In this document: one piece after another, positions 39,965 through 40,613 of the stretch
How the letters are laid out: each line of letters begins with the position of its first letter
How positions within the stretch are numbered: the first letter of the stretch is position 1
Virus record (IMG/VR): IMGVR_UViG_3300033233_000085
Location: 1 to 40,613 of that record
Reading direction: 5' to 3' (one strand)
Length of the DNA stretch: 40,613 nucleotides
From: a virus
Translations under genes and position numbers: made by a program
Notes under the pieces: generated by a model
Database searches by the model: none
What the model was told of the DNA's origin: nothing
Seen by the model: only the letters and a program-made list of their open reading frames with translations

Positions 39965-40165
39965 ATGAAAACCGTCGGAATCTGTTTCTGTGGCGATTAC
40001 CAAGATGACCACGAGAACGGGACTGGCCGGTGTCGGTTCAACTTTCACCACATTCCCGGGAGCCACCACAACCCTGCTGTTGCATTATTGAACCGATGTG
40101 ACAAGTATCAAGAGGCGTGGCGAGATGAGGACAAACGGGCCGACACCAAGAGGAAGGGGAAATGA
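39965..40165 (+). CDS. small Cys/His protein
   Basis: The 66-residue protein has ICFCGDYQDDHENGTGRCRFNFHHIPGSHH, a cluster of 3 Cys and 5 His compatible with zinc binding. It starts 1 base after the previous stop and overlaps the next gene. Function unknown. Confidence 0.55.
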   Translation: MKTVGICFCGDYQDDHENGTGRCRFNFHHIPGSHHNPAVALLNRCDKYQEAWRDEDKRADTKRKGK

Positions 40166-40437
40166 GCGGCCTCGTCTGCGGCGTCTGCGGGACCTCGTGG
40201 AAGTTGGACAAGCCCTTGCTGTATCATCTTGGGGCACTCCATTGCGACAGCCACGCCTGTTCGAGGACGTGCGAGGAATGCCAGGATTGGGAGGAGGTAG
40301 TCGAGGCGGCGAATCCCACGGACGGGGATCGTAAGGCAAAAATAGCGCGACCTGCCGCCGCCACCACATCTGACAGCTCCTTCACGAAAGCCCCAGGCTA
40401 CGCCGCGATGATGCAGAAACTCAAGGGAGGCACGTAA
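40162..40437 (+). CDS. small zinc-binding protein
   Basis: The 91-residue protein has C6-x2-C9 (VCGVCG), C28, C33, C37-x2-C40 (HACSRTCEECQDW) and a flexible Thr/Ala/Ser-rich tail. It overlaps the previous stop (ATGA) and is followed after 3 bases by the second DUF5131 start. Function unknown. Confidence 0.6.
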   Translation: MSGLVCGVCGTSWKLDKPLLYHLGALHCDSHACSRTCEECQDWEEVVEAANPTDGDRKAKIARPAAATTSDSSFTKAPGYAAMMQKLKGGT

Positions 40438-40440
40438 CGC

Positions 40441-40613
<173 letters not shown>

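Overview
This window is one nearly complete genome of a short-tailed (podovirus-type) dsDNA phage. It encodes a T7-style head and tail: a T7-like portal, scaffold, capsid protein, tail tubular A/B-like proteins and a three-gene set of internal virion proteins. No T7-type RNA polymerase, DNA polymerase, integrase or tRNA gene was seen. DNA is GC-rich except for one AT-rich block (about 25980-27600) in the tailspike gene. Strong GGAGG-type ribosome sites, ATGA/GTGA overlaps and a perfect DnaA box point to a bacterial host; a Gram-negative host is an inference from the T7-like ejection apparatus, and the genus cannot be told from this sequence.

The last 119 bases (40495-40613) are identical to 716-834, so the map closes into a circle of about 39.8 kb. 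It is unusual that the repeat does not sit at the left edge: bases 1-715, with a TcmP gene fragment and the first codons of a DUF5131 gene, form an alternative left flank to 40441-40494. This is either a strain variant or an assembly branch.

Layout. (a) 37813-40613, continuing at 716-2758: rightward early genes, mostly very small zinc-ribbon proteins, an alanine-rich 12-bp-repeat protein, DUF5131 and a DUF4373-like replication protein. (b) 2759-3158: non-coding, with spaced GTTGCAT elements, a DnaA box and an AT palindrome, a candidate origin. (c) 3159-7289: radical SAM enzyme, terminase small subunit, two HNH proteins, terminase large subunit. (d) 7286-25817: portal, scaffold, capsid (with its own terminator, promoter and structured leader), tail and internal virion proteins. 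(e) 25814-27592: beta-helix tailspike. (f) 27602-30082: lysis and membrane proteins, including a GH24 lysozyme preceded by a 17-codon stub of a different lysozyme family. (g) A bidirectional terminator at 30183-30207 separates this from (h) 30216-37593, a leftward operon: recombination and nuclease genes (RecB-like nuclease, DEDD exonuclease, probable annealing-module protein, PD-(D/E)XK-like protein) and small unknowns. (i) 37594-37812: divergent promoter region with an inverted-repeat operator candidate.

The most unusual structure is a pair of about 300-bp arrays of a degenerate pentamer NNRCC (35032-35333 and 36038-36329) flanking one leftward gene. Each array is broken up by GATCC/GTTCC/GCTCC marks, and every interval between marks equals 2 modulo 5.
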